Part shown: positions 1 to 9,081 of the stretch, in pieces
How the letters are laid out: the number at the start of each line of letters is the position of its first letter
Numbering within the stretch: position 1 is the first letter of the stretch
Source of the DNA: JACKBC01 sp041391125
GTDB lineage: Bacteria > Chloroflexota > Anaerolineae > Caldilineales > Caldilineaceae
Length of the DNA: 64,000 nucleotides
Assembly (NCBI GenBank): GCA_041391125.1
Contig: JAWKON010000017.1
Location: forward strand, 71,732-135,731
Direction of reading: 5' to 3'
The notes under the pieces: generated by a model
Seen by the model: the letters and a program-made list of their open reading frames with translations, nothing else
What the model was told of the DNA's origin: nothing
Database searches by the model: none
Program-made: the position numbers and the translations under genes

Positions 1-208
1 GCTCTTCAAATTCGGTAATGTTGCCCTTGGTGGGCGTGGGCGACGGTGTATTGGTAATGGTGGGCGTAAATTCCGGCGTAAAGGTGGGCGTTTCGGTGGG
101 CAGCGGCGAATCTTGCGCCAATAGGCGCGGCGCGGGCGTTTGCAAGCTGGAAACGCTGCAAATAATTACAATACTGATCGCCATTATGAGCAAAAAGAGT
201 TGCTTCAC
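1..208 (-). CDS. Secreted Pro/Thr-rich protein, N-terminal part (runs off left edge)
   Basis: The minus strand starts with GTG at 208, five bases after the stop of the upstream penicillin-binding protein gene. An ATG in the same frame lies at 184. The translation begins with a hydrophobic stretch (KQLFLLIMAISIVIICSV) typical of a signal peptide. It then becomes rich in Thr and Pro (TPTFTPEFTPTITNT), like the disordered linkers of secreted proteins in this phylum. The gene is cut by the window edge, so the functional domain is not visible. The tight spacing suggests co-transcription with the penicillin-binding protein. An 'agga' in the preceding stop region could act as the ribosome binding site. 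Function is unknown. Confidence 0.55.
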   Translation of the reverse strand, partial: MKQLFLLIMAISIVIICSVSSLQTPAPRLLAQDSPLPTETPTFTPEFTPTITNTPSPTPTKGNITEFEE

Positions 209-213
209 CGCTG

Positions 214-3108
214 CTATCCTACGCTTTGGAAGATCACATGATGACACGTGTTCGATTCATTGCCTAATTTGTGGCGAACCACCACGGTGGGGCTAATGGG
301 GTTGCCGCTGCCATCGACCACGTTGAGATAGATCTCATGGGGCGTACCGCTATAAATGGGAATATCGAAGTTGCCCATATCGGTAGCGCCATTTTTGCTC
401 ACCACCTCGGCGCGATTGCCCCACTGGTCCACCGCCATAATGCGCACACCTGGCAGCGGACCGCCACCCCCATTTACCACGCGGCCAAGCACATAGCTGC
501 CCGCGCACACATTATCGCTGTAATTCGAATTGGCGGCGTAGAGCACGGGGCCAGGCGCATTGGCGGCAGGTTGCTCGCCCTCGGCTGCAATTGTCTGCGG
601 CGCCGGCGTGGGCTCGGCTTGCACAATGGGCGCCGACCCGCGCTCCACGGTCACGGCGGCCACTTTGTCCCCATACAGCGCGCGCGTGATTGCATCCATC
701 TGCTCGCAACGCCCCAGCGTAATGGGCGTGTTGCGGGCGCTGCCCCAGCCAATGGCCTGATCGCGCTCTTGCTCCAAAAGCTTGCGCTGCTCGGTAAACA
801 TAAACTGTTCGTCAACCGTGCGCTCATCGGCGGGCTTGGTGTCCAAAAGCACGGGCGCTGGCAGCAGCCCCACCCCGGCCGGCGTCTTGAGCAACGTGCG
901 CGTCTGCCCGGTCGCTTCCGAGGAAAGGCAATAGCCCACAAATTGGCGCCCGCCGTTCTGCCATTGCACAAACACATTGGTAATGGCGCCGGTGGCCGCG
1001 CTGTCGGACATGGGGCCAAACTCGCTCATCTTTTGCAGCCACACATCGCTAAAATATTCGCCCTCGGCGCGGCAGACCAATCCCTGAGGGCAAGTTACCG
1101 GCACCTCTTCGATGCCGGGCGGTGGAATGAATTCCCACGCCGCTGGATCATCGGGCGCATCGAGCTTGTTGCGCAGGGCGGGGTCGGCGGCCACCGCTTC
1201 CATAAAGGCGTTCCAAATGGGGGCGGCGCCGCCAATGCCGGTGCTGCCGCGCGTCGGTTTGCCATCGCTGTTGCCGGCCCAAACGCCCGCTGTCAGATAG
1301 CGCGAATAGCCCTCTGTCCAGCTATCGCGATTGCCGGTGGTGGTGCCAGTTTTGGCGGCGGCGGGAAAGCTCAGATGCAGGCGGCTGTTGGCGCCAAACA
1401 TGGGTCCACGCGCCTGATTGTCGCTCAAAATGCTGGTGACCAAAAAGGCGGCCTGCGGCGAAATGACCTGGTCGGGCGGTCGGTTTTCCACCAGCTCGAT
1501 AGATTGACCGCGCCCATCCAGCACGGTCAACACCGCGCGCGGCGGGTTGTGGCGGCCTTCGCTGGCCAGCGTTGTATAGGCATTGGTCAGATCCAAAAGC
1601 GTCACATCCCCGGCGCCCAATGACAGCCCCAAGCCGTACCAAACATTATCCGGTGTAAAGGTGCGAATGCCCATTGCATACGCCCGTGTGGCCATGCGCT
1701 CGGGTCCGGCGGCGTAAAAAAGCTTGACCATCGGTACATTATAGCTATTGGCCAGCGCCGTGCGCACCGTGACCGGGCCATGATATTTGTCATCATAATT
1801 GTGCGGAATATAGACCTGCTGTTTATCGATGACATAGCGCACGTACAAATCCCAAATCACCGTGGCCGGCGAAATCACGTTGGCATCCAAGGCGGCGGCG
1901 TAAAATATGGGTTTGATGGAACTGCCGGGTTGACGCGGGCGCACGGCCACATTGACTTGACCGGCAATCTGGTCATTGGAAAAATCGGCGCTGCCCACCA
2001 TGGCCAGGATTTCCGATGTGCCGGGCTTCATGGCCACCAGCGCCGCATTGTTGTAGCCGTAGCGCGGTCCCAACTCGGCTGCCTTTTCGGTCACCGTGCG
2101 CTGGGCCAACGCCTGCATGTCCAGATCCAGCGTGGTAAAAATCCGCAAGCCCGCGCGCGCCGTGTAACCGGCGCCAAGCTGTTCATCCAGCGTGTCGATC
2201 ACATATTGGGCAAAGTGGGGGGCGCGAATCTCGGCGCGCTGACCAGCGGTGGCGCGGGCCACGGCAAAATAGGCGCGCAACGTTTCCTGTTCATCGCGCA
2301 CGGCGTCGGCTTCAGCCTCGCTCAAATAGCCGTGGCGCACCATGAGCTGCAGCACAACATTTTGGCGGTCGCGGGCGGCGTCAAAATTGGTAAAAGGGTT
2401 GAGATTGGCCGGCGCTTGCGGCAGACCGGCCAGCAAAGATGCTTCCGCCAGCGTCAGATCGGCGGCGCTTTTGCCAAAGTAGACCTGCGCGGCTGCCTCC
2501 GGTCCATAGGCCAGGCTGCCATAATTGAGCAGGTTCAAATACATTTCCAGGATTTCATCTTTGCTGAAGAGGGTGGTCAATTCCTGGGCCACGCCCGCTT
2601 CCAACAGCTTGCGGTCGAGGTTGGTGTTGTAGCGATCTTCGGCGCCCAAAAAGAGGTTGCGCGCAAGCTGCATGGTAATCGTGCTGGCCCCCGAAGTGAC
2701 CTCGCCCGATTCGATGTTGCGCACCACCGCCGCCACAATGCGCCGCGGGTCCACGCCGGGGTTGGCGTAAAAAGAGGAATCTTCGGCGGCCACGGTGGCG
2801 TTGAGCAAATGGGGCGAAATGCGCGCCAGGGGCGCCCAAGTGCGCCGCCCTTCGGGGAAATATTCGGCAATCAGTGCGCCGTTGCGGTCATAAAGATAGG
2901 TGGTTTGGAAGAGGCGCGGCAGCGGGCCGGGCTGATATTGCTGCAAATAGGCTTCGACGACGGTGATCAGATCCTGGGCCGGACGCGGGCCAATCGAACC
3001 GCTGCTCGTGCAGCCCACCAACATTGTGGAAAAGAGGGCGGCCATCCAGATCGCGCGCCGTCCCCCGTAGATTATTTGTTTGTATACTTTTTCAATCACC
3101 CGCACCAA
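214..3108 (-). CDS. Bifunctional class A penicillin-binding protein (glycosyltransferase 51 + transpeptidase)
   Basis: Peptidoglycan synthase that polymerises lipid II and cross-links stem peptides on the outer face of the membrane. The GT51 domain (about residues 70-245) has the catalytic Glu in AAEDSSFY (E109) and the GASTITMQLARNLFL motif. The transpeptidase domain has SxxK at PGSSIKP (S396), SxN at SYN (455-457) and KTG at 586-588, so both activities look intact. A C-terminal extension of about 280 residues follows. It has an Ala/Pro-rich linker and a final region resembling a carboxypeptidase-regulatory or Ig-like fold. The N-terminus carries a lipobox-like LVGC (C33) after a hydrophobic segment, where this family usually has a plain membrane anchor. 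The listed start is TTG. GTG at 3099 is an alternative. It is probably co-transcribed with the secreted gene at the left edge. Confidence 0.93.
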   Translation of the reverse strand: MVRVIEKVYKQIIYGGRRAIWMAALFSTMLVGCTSSGSIGPRPAQDLITVVEAYLQQYQPGPLPRLFQTTYLYDRNGALIAEYFPEGRRTWAPLARISPHLLNATVAAEDSSFYANPGVDPRRIVAAVVRNIESGEVTSGASTITMQLARNLFLGAEDRYNTNLDRKLLEAGVAQELTTLFSKDEILEMYLNLLNYGSLAYGPEAAAQVYFGKSAADLTLAEASLLAGLPQAPANLNPFTNFDAARDRQNVVLQLMVRHGYLSEAEADAVRDEQETLRAYFAVARATAGQRAEIRAPHFAQYVIDTLDEQLGAGYTARAGLRIFTTLDLDMQALAQRTVTEKAAELGPRYGYNNAALVAMKPGTSEILAMVGSADFSNDQIAGQVNVAVRPRQPGSSIKPIFYAAALDANVISPATVIWDLYVRYVIDKQQVYIPHNYDDKYHGPVTVRTALANSYNVPMVKLFYAAGPERMATRAYAMGIRTFTPDNVWYGLGLSLGAGDVTLLDLTNAYTTLASEGRHNPPRAVLTVLDGRGQSIELVENRPPDQVISPQAAFLVTSILSDNQARGPMFGANSRLHLSFPAAAKTGTTTGNRDSWTEGYSRYLTAGVWAGNSDGKPTRGSTGIGGAAPIWNAFMEAVAADPALRNKLDAPDDPAAWEFIPPPGIEEVPVTCPQGLVCRAEGEYFSDVWLQKMSEFGPMSDSAATGAITNVFVQWQNGGRQFVGYCLSSEATGQTRTLLKTPAGVGLLPAPVLLDTKPADERTVDEQFMFTEQRKLLEQERDQAIGWGSARNTPITLGRCEQMDAITRALYGDKVAAVTVERGSAPIVQAEPTPAPQTIAAEGEQPAANAPGPVLYAANSNYSDNVCAGSYVLGRVVNGGGGPLPGVRIMAVDQWGNRAEVVSKNGATDMGNFDIPIYSGTPHEIYLNVVDGSGNPISPTVVVRHKLGNESNTCHHVIFQSVG

Positions 3109-3285
3109 CCTTATTCCCTATTTTGCTCAAAACTCATACCGCTTACGCAGCCGTCGATAATTCCAGACCAATACCGTCTGCCCTAAAGTAAACGAGCCAC
3201 CCCCTGAAAAGGTTTCAACTAAATTGTATTGAATTGTTAATGTCAACTCAATGTCGTTAAGTTAAGCAAATATCTTGTCAAAGGA

Positions 3286-3357
3286 ACCAGTTTTCAGTGT
3301 TCAGTGCTCAGTTTTCAGCGTGTGTTGCGAGACTGACTACTGAAAACTGAAAACTGC
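3286..3357. repeat. Periodic inverted repeat in an intergenic space
   Basis: A run of overlapping 'ttcagtg'-type units is followed by its complement. The arms 'cagttttcag' (3309-3318) and 'ctgaaaactg' (3340-3349) can form a hairpin. It sits between the 3' end of the aminotransferase gene and the 5' end of the penicillin-binding protein gene, both on the minus strand. It may terminate the first transcript, but there is no clear T-run. Confidence 0.55.
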
Positions 3358-3404
3358 TAACTTAATGATATTGAATGTCAACTTACAATCCACCAATCAT
3401 CGCA

Positions 3405-4484
3405 TCACGCCAGAACCTGCTCTAAAACATCCATCCCGCGCGTCACCAACTCCAGGCGCGCCTGATTGCCCATGTGGCCAATGCGGAAAACTTTGCCCGC
3501 CAGCGCACCGTAGTTGCCACCCACCACCATGCCGTGTTGACGCAGCGCCGCGTCCAGTTGCGGCCACGTCCAGCCGGCGGGCATTTTGGCCGCGGTGACG
3601 GTGGGGGAGCTGTACGCTTCCTCGGCGGGAAAGAGCTCCACCTTCATGGCTTCCAGCCGCTGGCGACAATAGGCCGCCACCTGCGCGTGGCGGGCGTAAG
3701 CGGCCGCCAGCCCCTCGTCCAGCAAAAGCTGAATGGCCACCTCCAGCCCCGCCAGCGCGTGCCAGTTGTGCGTATAGGGCATATAGCGGTCGGCCATGGC
3801 GTTTTGCCAGGGCAGCAGCGCATCATAACCCACGTAACCCACTTCCGCGCAGCGCGCCCACGCCCGCGGGCTCACCGACACCATGGACAGGTCGGGCATG
3901 AGGCTGAGCACCTTCTGGCTGCCCAACAGCCCCAGATCGATGTGACAATCGTCCACATCCACCGCCACGCCGCCGGCGCTGGCCACAAAATCTACGTAAT
4001 AAAGAGCGTCCACTTCCTGCGCGATCTCGCCCACTTCAGCCAGCGGGTTGAGCGTGCCGCTGGGCGTTTCGCAATGCACCATGGTGATCAAATGGGGGCG
4101 GAAGCGGCGCGCGGCCGCCCGTACTCGCTCTTCGTCGACAATGCCGTCGTAGCCGCAATCCACCACTTCCACCTCAGCGCCAAGCTGCTGAGCCATTTCG
4201 CCAAAGCCAAAGCCAAAGAGGCCGCTGGCCACCGCCAATACGCGGTCGCCCGGTTGCAGCACACTTTTCATGGCGCCCCACAGTGCCAGCATCCCTTCGC
4301 CCGATTGGATGGTCACGGCATGGCGCGTGCCGATGATCTGCTGCAAGCCCTGTTCGCAGCGGGTGTAAAGGTCAAAAAAGTCGCTCTCCAGGTCCGAGCT
4401 GCCGTAATCTTGTTGATAGGCGGCCAACACCTGGGGCGGGATAGAGACCGGCCCTGGCGCCAATGGGATTGGGTAATTTTGCAT
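3405..4484 (-). CDS. Class V PLP aminotransferase, serine-pyruvate/alanine-glyoxylate type
   Basis: Fold-type I PLP enzyme expected to transfer an amino group between a small amino acid and glyoxylate or pyruvate. The order of motifs fits the family: N-terminal PIPLAPGPVSIP, the glycine-rich QSGEGMLALWG near residue 62, HCETPSG before the PLP-binding Asp in YYVDFVASAGG, and the Schiff-base Lys in GLLGSQKVLSL. At 359 residues the length is normal. A good ribosome binding site (aaagga) precedes the ATG. It diverges from the MobA-like gene across a 158-base spacer. The exact substrate cannot be read from sequence. Phosphonate or purine-degradation transaminases of the same class are alternatives. 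Confidence 0.88.
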   Translation of the reverse strand: MQNYPIPLAPGPVSIPPQVLAAYQQDYGSSDLESDFFDLYTRCEQGLQQIIGTRHAVTIQSGEGMLALWGAMKSVLQPGDRVLAVASGLFGFGFGEMAQQLGAEVEVVDCGYDGIVDEERVRAAARRFRPHLITMVHCETPSGTLNPLAEVGEIAQEVDALYYVDFVASAGGVAVDVDDCHIDLGLLGSQKVLSLMPDLSMVSVSPRAWARCAEVGYVGYDALLPWQNAMADRYMPYTHNWHALAGLEVAIQLLLDEGLAAAYARHAQVAAYCRQRLEAMKVELFPAEEAYSSPTVTAAKMPAGWTWPQLDAALRQHGMVVGGNYGALAGKVFRIGHMGNQARLELVTRGMDVLEQVLA

Positions 4485-4592
4485 GTTGCGCTCCTTTCCA
4501 GCGATTTGTGCGATGCAAATATGATATACTATGGCAGCTATTTTGCCCTATTTGCGTTGTATTACAGGATAGCAAACATCCGCTCTTTTTGA

Positions 4593-4598
4593 TATAAT
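4593..4598 (+). promoter_or_regulatory. Candidate -10 box for the MobA-like gene
   Basis: A perfect TATAAT lies in the 158-base spacer between divergent genes, about 45 bases before the MobA-like ATG. The matching -35 region is weak, so this is only a candidate. Confidence 0.35.
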
Positions 4599-4642
4599 TT
4601 AGCCGTAAGTTTATTGAATATTGGAAGGAAAGAAGCAGATTT

Positions 4643-5272
4643 ATGGTGGGCTTGACCCTCATCATCAACGCTGGGGGAGGGAGCCGCCGCATGGGGCGGC
4701 CCAAAGCGTTGCTCCCGTTTCCGCCCGACGACCGGCCTCTGCTTGAACACATTGTACATCGTTTCCAGGTGCTGGCGCCGGCGCAGACCGTGATCATTGC
4801 TAACGAGCCGACTTTGCGTGCGCGGACCGATTTGGGGGACAATGTGTGCTGGTTGGGCGACACTTTGCCCGACATGGGGCCGCTGGGCGGATTGGCGGCC
4901 GGGCTGGCCGTGTGTGCCGGGTGGGCGATCTTTGTGGCGTGCGACATGCCGCTGCTCAACCCGGCTCTCTTTGCGCATTTTGGCGCGTTGGCCGCCCAAA
5001 CCGATGCACGCGGCGCCCCGCGCTGGGACGCCATCGTGCCGCTGGTGAACGATTATCCTGAAGTTCTGCACGCTCTTTATCATCGGCGCTGTTTGGTGAA
5101 GGTACAGGCCCGACTGGATGCCGGTGAGCGGCGCGCCATCTGCTTTTTGCCCGATGTGCGCGTGCGTTATGTCCAGGAGGCGGAATTGCGGATAGTTGAC
5201 CCCGCGCTGCAATCATTTTTTAATGTCAATACGCCGACAGAATGGGCGCAGGCGTTAGCATTATTGCCATGA
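4643..5272 (+). CDS. mobA: MobA-like nucleotidyltransferase (molybdenum cofactor guanylyltransferase family)
   Basis: Small Rossmann-like nucleotidyltransferase that would attach GMP (or CMP) to molybdopterin. The N-terminal signature INAGGGSRRMGRPKALLPF matches the NTP-binding G-G-x-S-x-R-M-G-x-x-K loop. FVACDMPLL supplies the metal-binding Asp of the family. The length of 209 residues is typical. No other molybdopterin genes are nearby, and MocA-like cytidylyltransferases share the same motifs, so the cofactor specificity is inferred. An 'aagga' lies about 14 bases before the ATG. The gene diverges from the aminotransferase. Confidence 0.82.
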   Translation: MVGLTLIINAGGGSRRMGRPKALLPFPPDDRPLLEHIVHRFQVLAPAQTVIIANEPTLRARTDLGDNVCWLGDTLPDMGPLGGLAAGLAVCAGWAIFVACDMPLLNPALFAHFGALAAQTDARGAPRWDAIVPLVNDYPEVLHALYHRRCLVKVQARLDAGERRAICFLPDVRVRYVQEAELRIVDPALQSFFNVNTPTEWAQALALLP

Positions 5273-5297
5273 TAGCGACTATGCAGACACTCGAGGG

Positions 5298-5338
5298 CTG
5301 AGCTTGCCGAAGCCCGCCTCCGCCTTCGACAGGCTCAG
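5298..5338. repeat. Dispersed inverted repeat ('cttcgacaggctcag' family)
   Basis: Two 15-base arms, 'ctgagcttgccgaag' and 'cttcgacaggctcag', are near-perfect complements. Variants of the same word recur at 9107-9120 and near 56837. It lies just after the MobA-like stop and could fold in the transcript. Confidence 0.6.
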
Positions 5339-5392
5339 GCTGCGGCTGCATAGTAACAAATCATATAAGATTTATAAGGAATTACGCATTTT

Positions 5393-6226
5393 ATGAAACT
5401 GTACTCTCGAATCGTATCAATAATTTTCGGGATGGGAGGGCTGGCTCTCTTGTTAAACGGCTGCGCGCCGCTTTCGCCATCATTCCAACCGCTGGTGACG
5501 CCCAATCCGGCCATGGTAGCAGCAACGCCGACGACCGCGCCGGCAGAACCTGTCGCTACCGAACCGGCTGCCGCAGAATCCACCATCACGACTCCGCGCG
5601 CGGAAGTGCTGGCGCCCACGCTGAACATGCGCGGCGGCCCCGGCACCAATTACCCGATTGTGTCCACCACGCAAGCGGGTGAACAATTCGAGGTCATCGG
5701 ACAGGTGGATGCGTGTCGCTGGCTGCTGGTGCGCGCCAACGATGGCGAGGCGTGGATCTCGGGCGGCGCTCAGTTTACCCGCCTGGATGGTGAATGCGCC
5801 ACCGTGGCGGAAGCGCCCATGCCGGCGGCGCCGGCGCCCCCGCCCACAGCCACAGCCGTTCCCACGGCGGCAGCGCCCGCCGCACCGCAACCCACCCCAC
5901 CCCCCGCGGCAGAACCCGCCGCCCCACAACCAACAGCCCCCGCCGCCGAAGAACCGGCTTCCGCCGAAGACGCGTTGCCCATAGGCCAGGGCTGCTATCT
6001 GTTCCAGAATCAACTGGGGCCAGAGATCACCATCACGCTGACCCGCCGCGCCGATGGCTGGGCCGACACCTTTAAATTGCAGCCCAACGAAGAGCGCCCC
6101 TACTGCCTGGACCCCGGACGATATGATTATACGCTGGATGCGCCGCCGCCCTGGGGTACGCTGAATGACACCATTGAGGTTACTGCGGGCGATCGCTTTT
6201 ATTTCCCCATCCGGCCAAAGGAATAG
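5393..6226 (+). CDS. Lipoprotein with bacterial SH3 domain and Pro/Ala-rich linker
   Basis: The protein starts with a signal peptide ending in a lipobox (LLLNGC, C24), so it should be anchored on the outer face of the membrane. Residues of about 72-128 form a bacterial SH3 (SH3_3) domain with the characteristic LNMRGGPGTNYPIV and WLLVRANDGEAWI strands. A long low-complexity linker of Ala, Pro and Thr follows. It ends in a compact domain with a Cys pair (GQGCYLFQNQLGPE and RPYCLDPG). Bacterial SH3 domains commonly bind cell-wall peptides or metals, so a wall-associated role is plausible. The stop lies ten bases before the next gene, suggesting one transcript. Confidence 0.85.
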   Translation: MKLYSRIVSIIFGMGGLALLLNGCAPLSPSFQPLVTPNPAMVAATPTTAPAEPVATEPAAAESTITTPRAEVLAPTLNMRGGPGTNYPIVSTTQAGEQFEVIGQVDACRWLLVRANDGEAWISGGAQFTRLDGECATVAEAPMPAAPAPPPTATAVPTAAAPAAPQPTPPPAAEPAAPQPTAPAAEEPASAEDALPIGQGCYLFQNQLGPEITITLTRRADGWADTFKLQPNEERPYCLDPGRYDYTLDAPPPWGTLNDTIEVTAGDRFYFPIRPKE

Positions 6227-6235
6227 AAGACTGAA

Positions 6236-8551
6236 TTGACCGACGCGACTGATTTTGCCCATATAGAAGATATTGAGAGCCCGGCCAAACTCTATCTGAC
6301 CGGCCCCTTTGGCGCCGACAAGACGACGCTGGCCATCCAGCGCATCCAGTGGCTGCTGCGTCAGGAGCGCACGCGCGGCGACCAAATTCTAGTGCTGGCG
6401 CCGCAGCGCACGCTGGCCCAGCCCTATTACGACGCGCTGCGCGGACCAGGGTCGCCGCCAGGGCCGCCGGTGCACATTACCACGCTGGCCGGGCTGGCGC
6501 GCAATGCGCTCACGCTTTACTGGCCGCTGCTGGCTTCTGCTGCCGAATTTAGCGACCCCACGCGCGAGCCCACCTTTCTCAATTTGGAAACCAGCCAATA
6601 TCATATGGCGCACTTTGTGGACCGCGCCATTGCGCAGGCCGATTTTGACGGCATCCGCATTGAGCGCAGCCGCGTCATCAGCCAGGTGCTGGACAATCTA
6701 AACAAAACCGCGCTCAACGGCTTCAACATTGATGAGGCGTATGAGCGGCTGGAGCTGGCCGTGCCCGGCGGTGAACAGCGCACGGCGCGGCTCAATGCGC
6801 TGCGCGCCGCCCGCCGCATTAGCCATGAATTCCGCCAGCTCTGTTTGGACGAAACGCTCATCGACTTTAGCCTGCAAATTGAACTCTTCAACCGCCACGT
6901 GCTGACCAACGAGTGGAGCCGCACCCATCTCTTCCGCACCCACCGCCACCTGATTTTCGACAACAGCGAGGAAGACACCGTCACCGCCCACAACCTGGCG
7001 CAACTCTGGATTCCGCAGGCTGACAGCGCGCTGGTCATTGTGGACGCCAACGCCGGCTATCGCGTCTTCCTGGGCGCCGATCCGCTGGGCGCGCACGAGC
7101 TGGCCGCTGTGTGCGATGCACGGGTGGATTTGACGGAAAGCCACGTTATGTCGCCCGAATTGGTCCAGCTCACCGGTCTCGTGCGCCGCGCGATTGGCGG
7201 CGAGCAGCCGCTCCACGCCCCGTCGCCACCGGTTGAAGACGATGACATTATCCCTTTTGACGACGATATTATCCCATTTGATGATGAAGCCATCCCATCA
7301 GAAACCGAAGCCCCCCCCTTCGATGATGCCGCGCTGGGAGATACTTTGCCCTCAGCTGCTGACCAACCCGCTCCAACAGTTCCCTCCCCCTCCGAGGGTC
7401 AGGAAGAGGGACAAATCGATGTTGCCGACCTGACCGACACTTTCATCGTGCCGCAAACCATCTTCCGCTTCTACCCGCAGATGATCGACTGGACGGCGGC
7501 GCAGGTGCGGCGGCTGGTGCAGGAAGAGGGTGTTGCGCCGGATCAGATCGCCATTCTGGCCCCGTTTATTAGCGACGCTCTGCGCTTTAGCCTGCAAACG
7601 CGGCTCGAAGAAGTGGGTATCGCCTCCACCACCCATCGCCCCAGCCGCGCCCTGCAAGATGAACCGGCGGCGCGGGCGCTGCTGACGCTGGCCGCGCTGG
7701 CGCACCCAGACTGGGGCATCCGCCCGGCGCCCAGCGATGTGACCATGACGCTGGTGCAGACCGTCAACGGGCTGGACCCGGTGCGCGCACACTTGCTCAG
7801 CCGGGTGGTCTTTCCGCCGCGTGGGGCGCGCATTGATTTGGGCCGCTTTGGCGAGCTAATCGGCGACATGCAGCAGCGCATCACCTTTACCACCGGCGAA
7901 CACTATGACCGGTTGCGCGATTGGATGTACGATTATCGGGCCAGCGCGCATCTGGTTCCGCTGGATCAATTTTTCGCCCAGCTCTTTGGTGAAGTGTTGA
8001 GCCAGGAGGGCTTTGGCTTTCACGATGATTATGATGCGGCGCGTGTCGCCAATCAGCTGGTGGAGTCGGCGCGCAACTTCCGCTGGGCGCTGGAAGAGGG
8101 CAAAGTCCACGAGCGCCAAAAGGTGACCACCGTGGAGTTGGGCCGCGAATATTTGCGGCTGGTGGAGAGCGGCGCGTTGGGGGCGCTCTATGCACCCGGC
8201 TGGCGCGAAGTGGAGAACGCTGTCTTTCTGGCGCCGGCCTACACATTCCTCATGCGCAACCGGGCGGTGGATGTGCAGTTTTGGCTGGACATTGGCGCCG
8301 GCGGCTGGTGGGAGCGGCTCTATCAGCCGTTGACCCATCCGTACGTGCTCTCCAGCCGCTGGCCCGCCAACCTGCCCTGGAGCGACGCCGATGAAACCCG
8401 CACGCGCCAAGAGACCATGCGCCGCCTGCTGCTGGGGCTGATCCATCGCACGCGCCAGCGCATTTACCTGGGCATGAGCGATTATAGTGAAAGCGGTTTC
8501 GAGCAGCGCGGGCCGTTGTTGATGTTGATCAACCGGTTGTTGGTGCAATAG
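6236..8551 (+). CDS. UvrD/AddB-like superfamily 1 helicase with degenerate ATPase motifs
   Basis: The layout matches UvrD-type helicases, but the key residues are altered. The P-loop reads GPFGADKTT (residues 23-31), with Asp where Gly precedes Lys. Motif Ia is ILVLAPQRTLA. Motif Ib is ITTLAGLARNAL. Motif II, normally DExQDT, reads IFDNSEEDT. Motif III reads VIVDANAGYRVFLGAD in place of the GDxxQ-YxFRGA pattern. The last motif, normally VAxTRA, reads GLIHRTRQRIYLG. An acidic insertion with repeated DIIPFDD words (about residues 332-402) splits the two RecA-like halves. No nuclease domain is present. The start is TTG, because an in-frame stop lies just upstream and the P-loop precedes the first ATG. 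It may be a DNA-binding scaffold or a weak ATPase. The family assignment is firm; activity is doubtful. Confidence 0.75.
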   Translation: MTDATDFAHIEDIESPAKLYLTGPFGADKTTLAIQRIQWLLRQERTRGDQILVLAPQRTLAQPYYDALRGPGSPPGPPVHITTLAGLARNALTLYWPLLASAAEFSDPTREPTFLNLETSQYHMAHFVDRAIAQADFDGIRIERSRVISQVLDNLNKTALNGFNIDEAYERLELAVPGGEQRTARLNALRAARRISHEFRQLCLDETLIDFSLQIELFNRHVLTNEWSRTHLFRTHRHLIFDNSEEDTVTAHNLAQLWIPQADSALVIVDANAGYRVFLGADPLGAHELAAVCDARVDLTESHVMSPELVQLTGLVRRAIGGEQPLHAPSPPVEDDDIIPFDDDIIPFDDEAIPSETEAPPFDDAALGDTLPSAADQPAPTVPSPSEGQEEGQIDVADLTDTFIVPQTIFRFYPQMIDWTAAQVRRLVQEEGVAPDQIAILAPFISDALRFSLQTRLEEVGIASTTHRPSRALQDEPAARALLTLAALAHPDWGIRPAPSDVTMTLVQTVNGLDPVRAHLLSRVVFPPRGARIDLGRFGELIGDMQQRITFTTGEHYDRLRDWMYDYRASAHLVPLDQFFAQLFGEVLSQEGFGFHDDYDAARVANQLVESARNFRWALEEGKVHERQKVTTVELGREYLRLVESGALGALYAPGWREVENAVFLAPAYTFLMRNRAVDVQFWLDIGAGGWWERLYQPLTHPYVLSSRWPANLPWSDADETRTRQETMRRLLLGLIHRTRQRIYLGMSDYSESGFEQRGPLLMLINRLLVQ

Positions 8552-8560
8552 GAAAGTGGA

Positions 8561-8592
8561 GGAGTAGAGGAGTAGAGGAGTAGAGGAGTAGC
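8561..8592. repeat. Short tandem repeat, about four units of 'ggagtaga'
   Basis: Four consecutive eight-base units lie directly after the helicase-like gene. They are too short and unspaced to be a CRISPR array, and resemble the other periodic intergenic words of this window. Confidence 0.7.
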
Positions 8593-8723
8593 CAAGTAGA
8601 GCGGAGAGTACATTGCACGGCGTCAGTCATGGTCCTCCTTGTAGGCGAGTCGTCCGCCGTGCGTTGCACTCGAAGCGGCCTTGATACTTTGCACCCTTAC
8701 AACTCTGCCCCCTTTCCCAAACA

Positions 8724-8763
8724 AAAGAGGTCTACGGCAATATAAATTACCGTAGACCTCTTT
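8724..8763. terminator. Strong bidirectional terminator-like hairpin
   Basis: The arms 'aaagaggtctacgg' (8724-8737) and 'ccgtagacctcttt' (8750-8763) pair perfectly over 14 bases around a 12-base loop. A-rich and T-rich ends would serve either strand. It lies about 170 bases downstream of the helicase-like gene. Confidence 0.75.
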
Positions 8764-8980
8764 CTTTGCGTTGGCAAGGAGGGGCGCCAACGCTGGAAGT
8801 GCATAGGCTACACCCCCATGAACAACAGCGCATGAATAGTATCGCGCCCAAAAATGAGATGTAGATTAAAGGGCGCTAAATGTTTTTGATGGGATAGTTT
8901 AATGTTGAGCAAATAGTCAAATTGTGATGACGTTTTTGTGAAATAATGAGATTTTTCTCAATAACCAGCGGCGCGAAAAC

Positions 8981-9027
8981 CCGCTTGGTTTCGATACGGA
9001 CACTAACTGCCGTGGCCTACTCAACCG
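8981..9027. repeat. Dispersed repeat ('ggtttcgatacgg ... ctactcaacc' family), copy 1
   Basis: Begins with 'cgcttggtttcgatacgg' and ends in 'ggcctactcaaccgg'. Copies with the same two end words occur at 20418-20472 and 28977-29050. The rest of 8552-9163 holds no gene that I can see. Confidence 0.65.
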
Positions 9028-9081
9028 GCACTAGCCCCCCTTTATTTTGAGCAGTTACCAATAATGATGACAAATAAATTG

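Noticed and set aside
271..1623. Long open frame opposite the penicillin-binding protein gene
   Set aside because: It is a shadow frame on the other strand of a well-supported gene. Its translation is rich in His, Arg and Gly, without domains.
1780..3186. 468-codon open frame on the plus strand
   Set aside because: Same cause: an antisense shadow of the penicillin-binding protein gene, with no ribosome site and no recognisable domain.
8561..8592. Candidate CRISPR array
   Set aside because: Units of eight bases without spacers. No array of 24-47 base repeats with unique spacers is present anywhere in the window.
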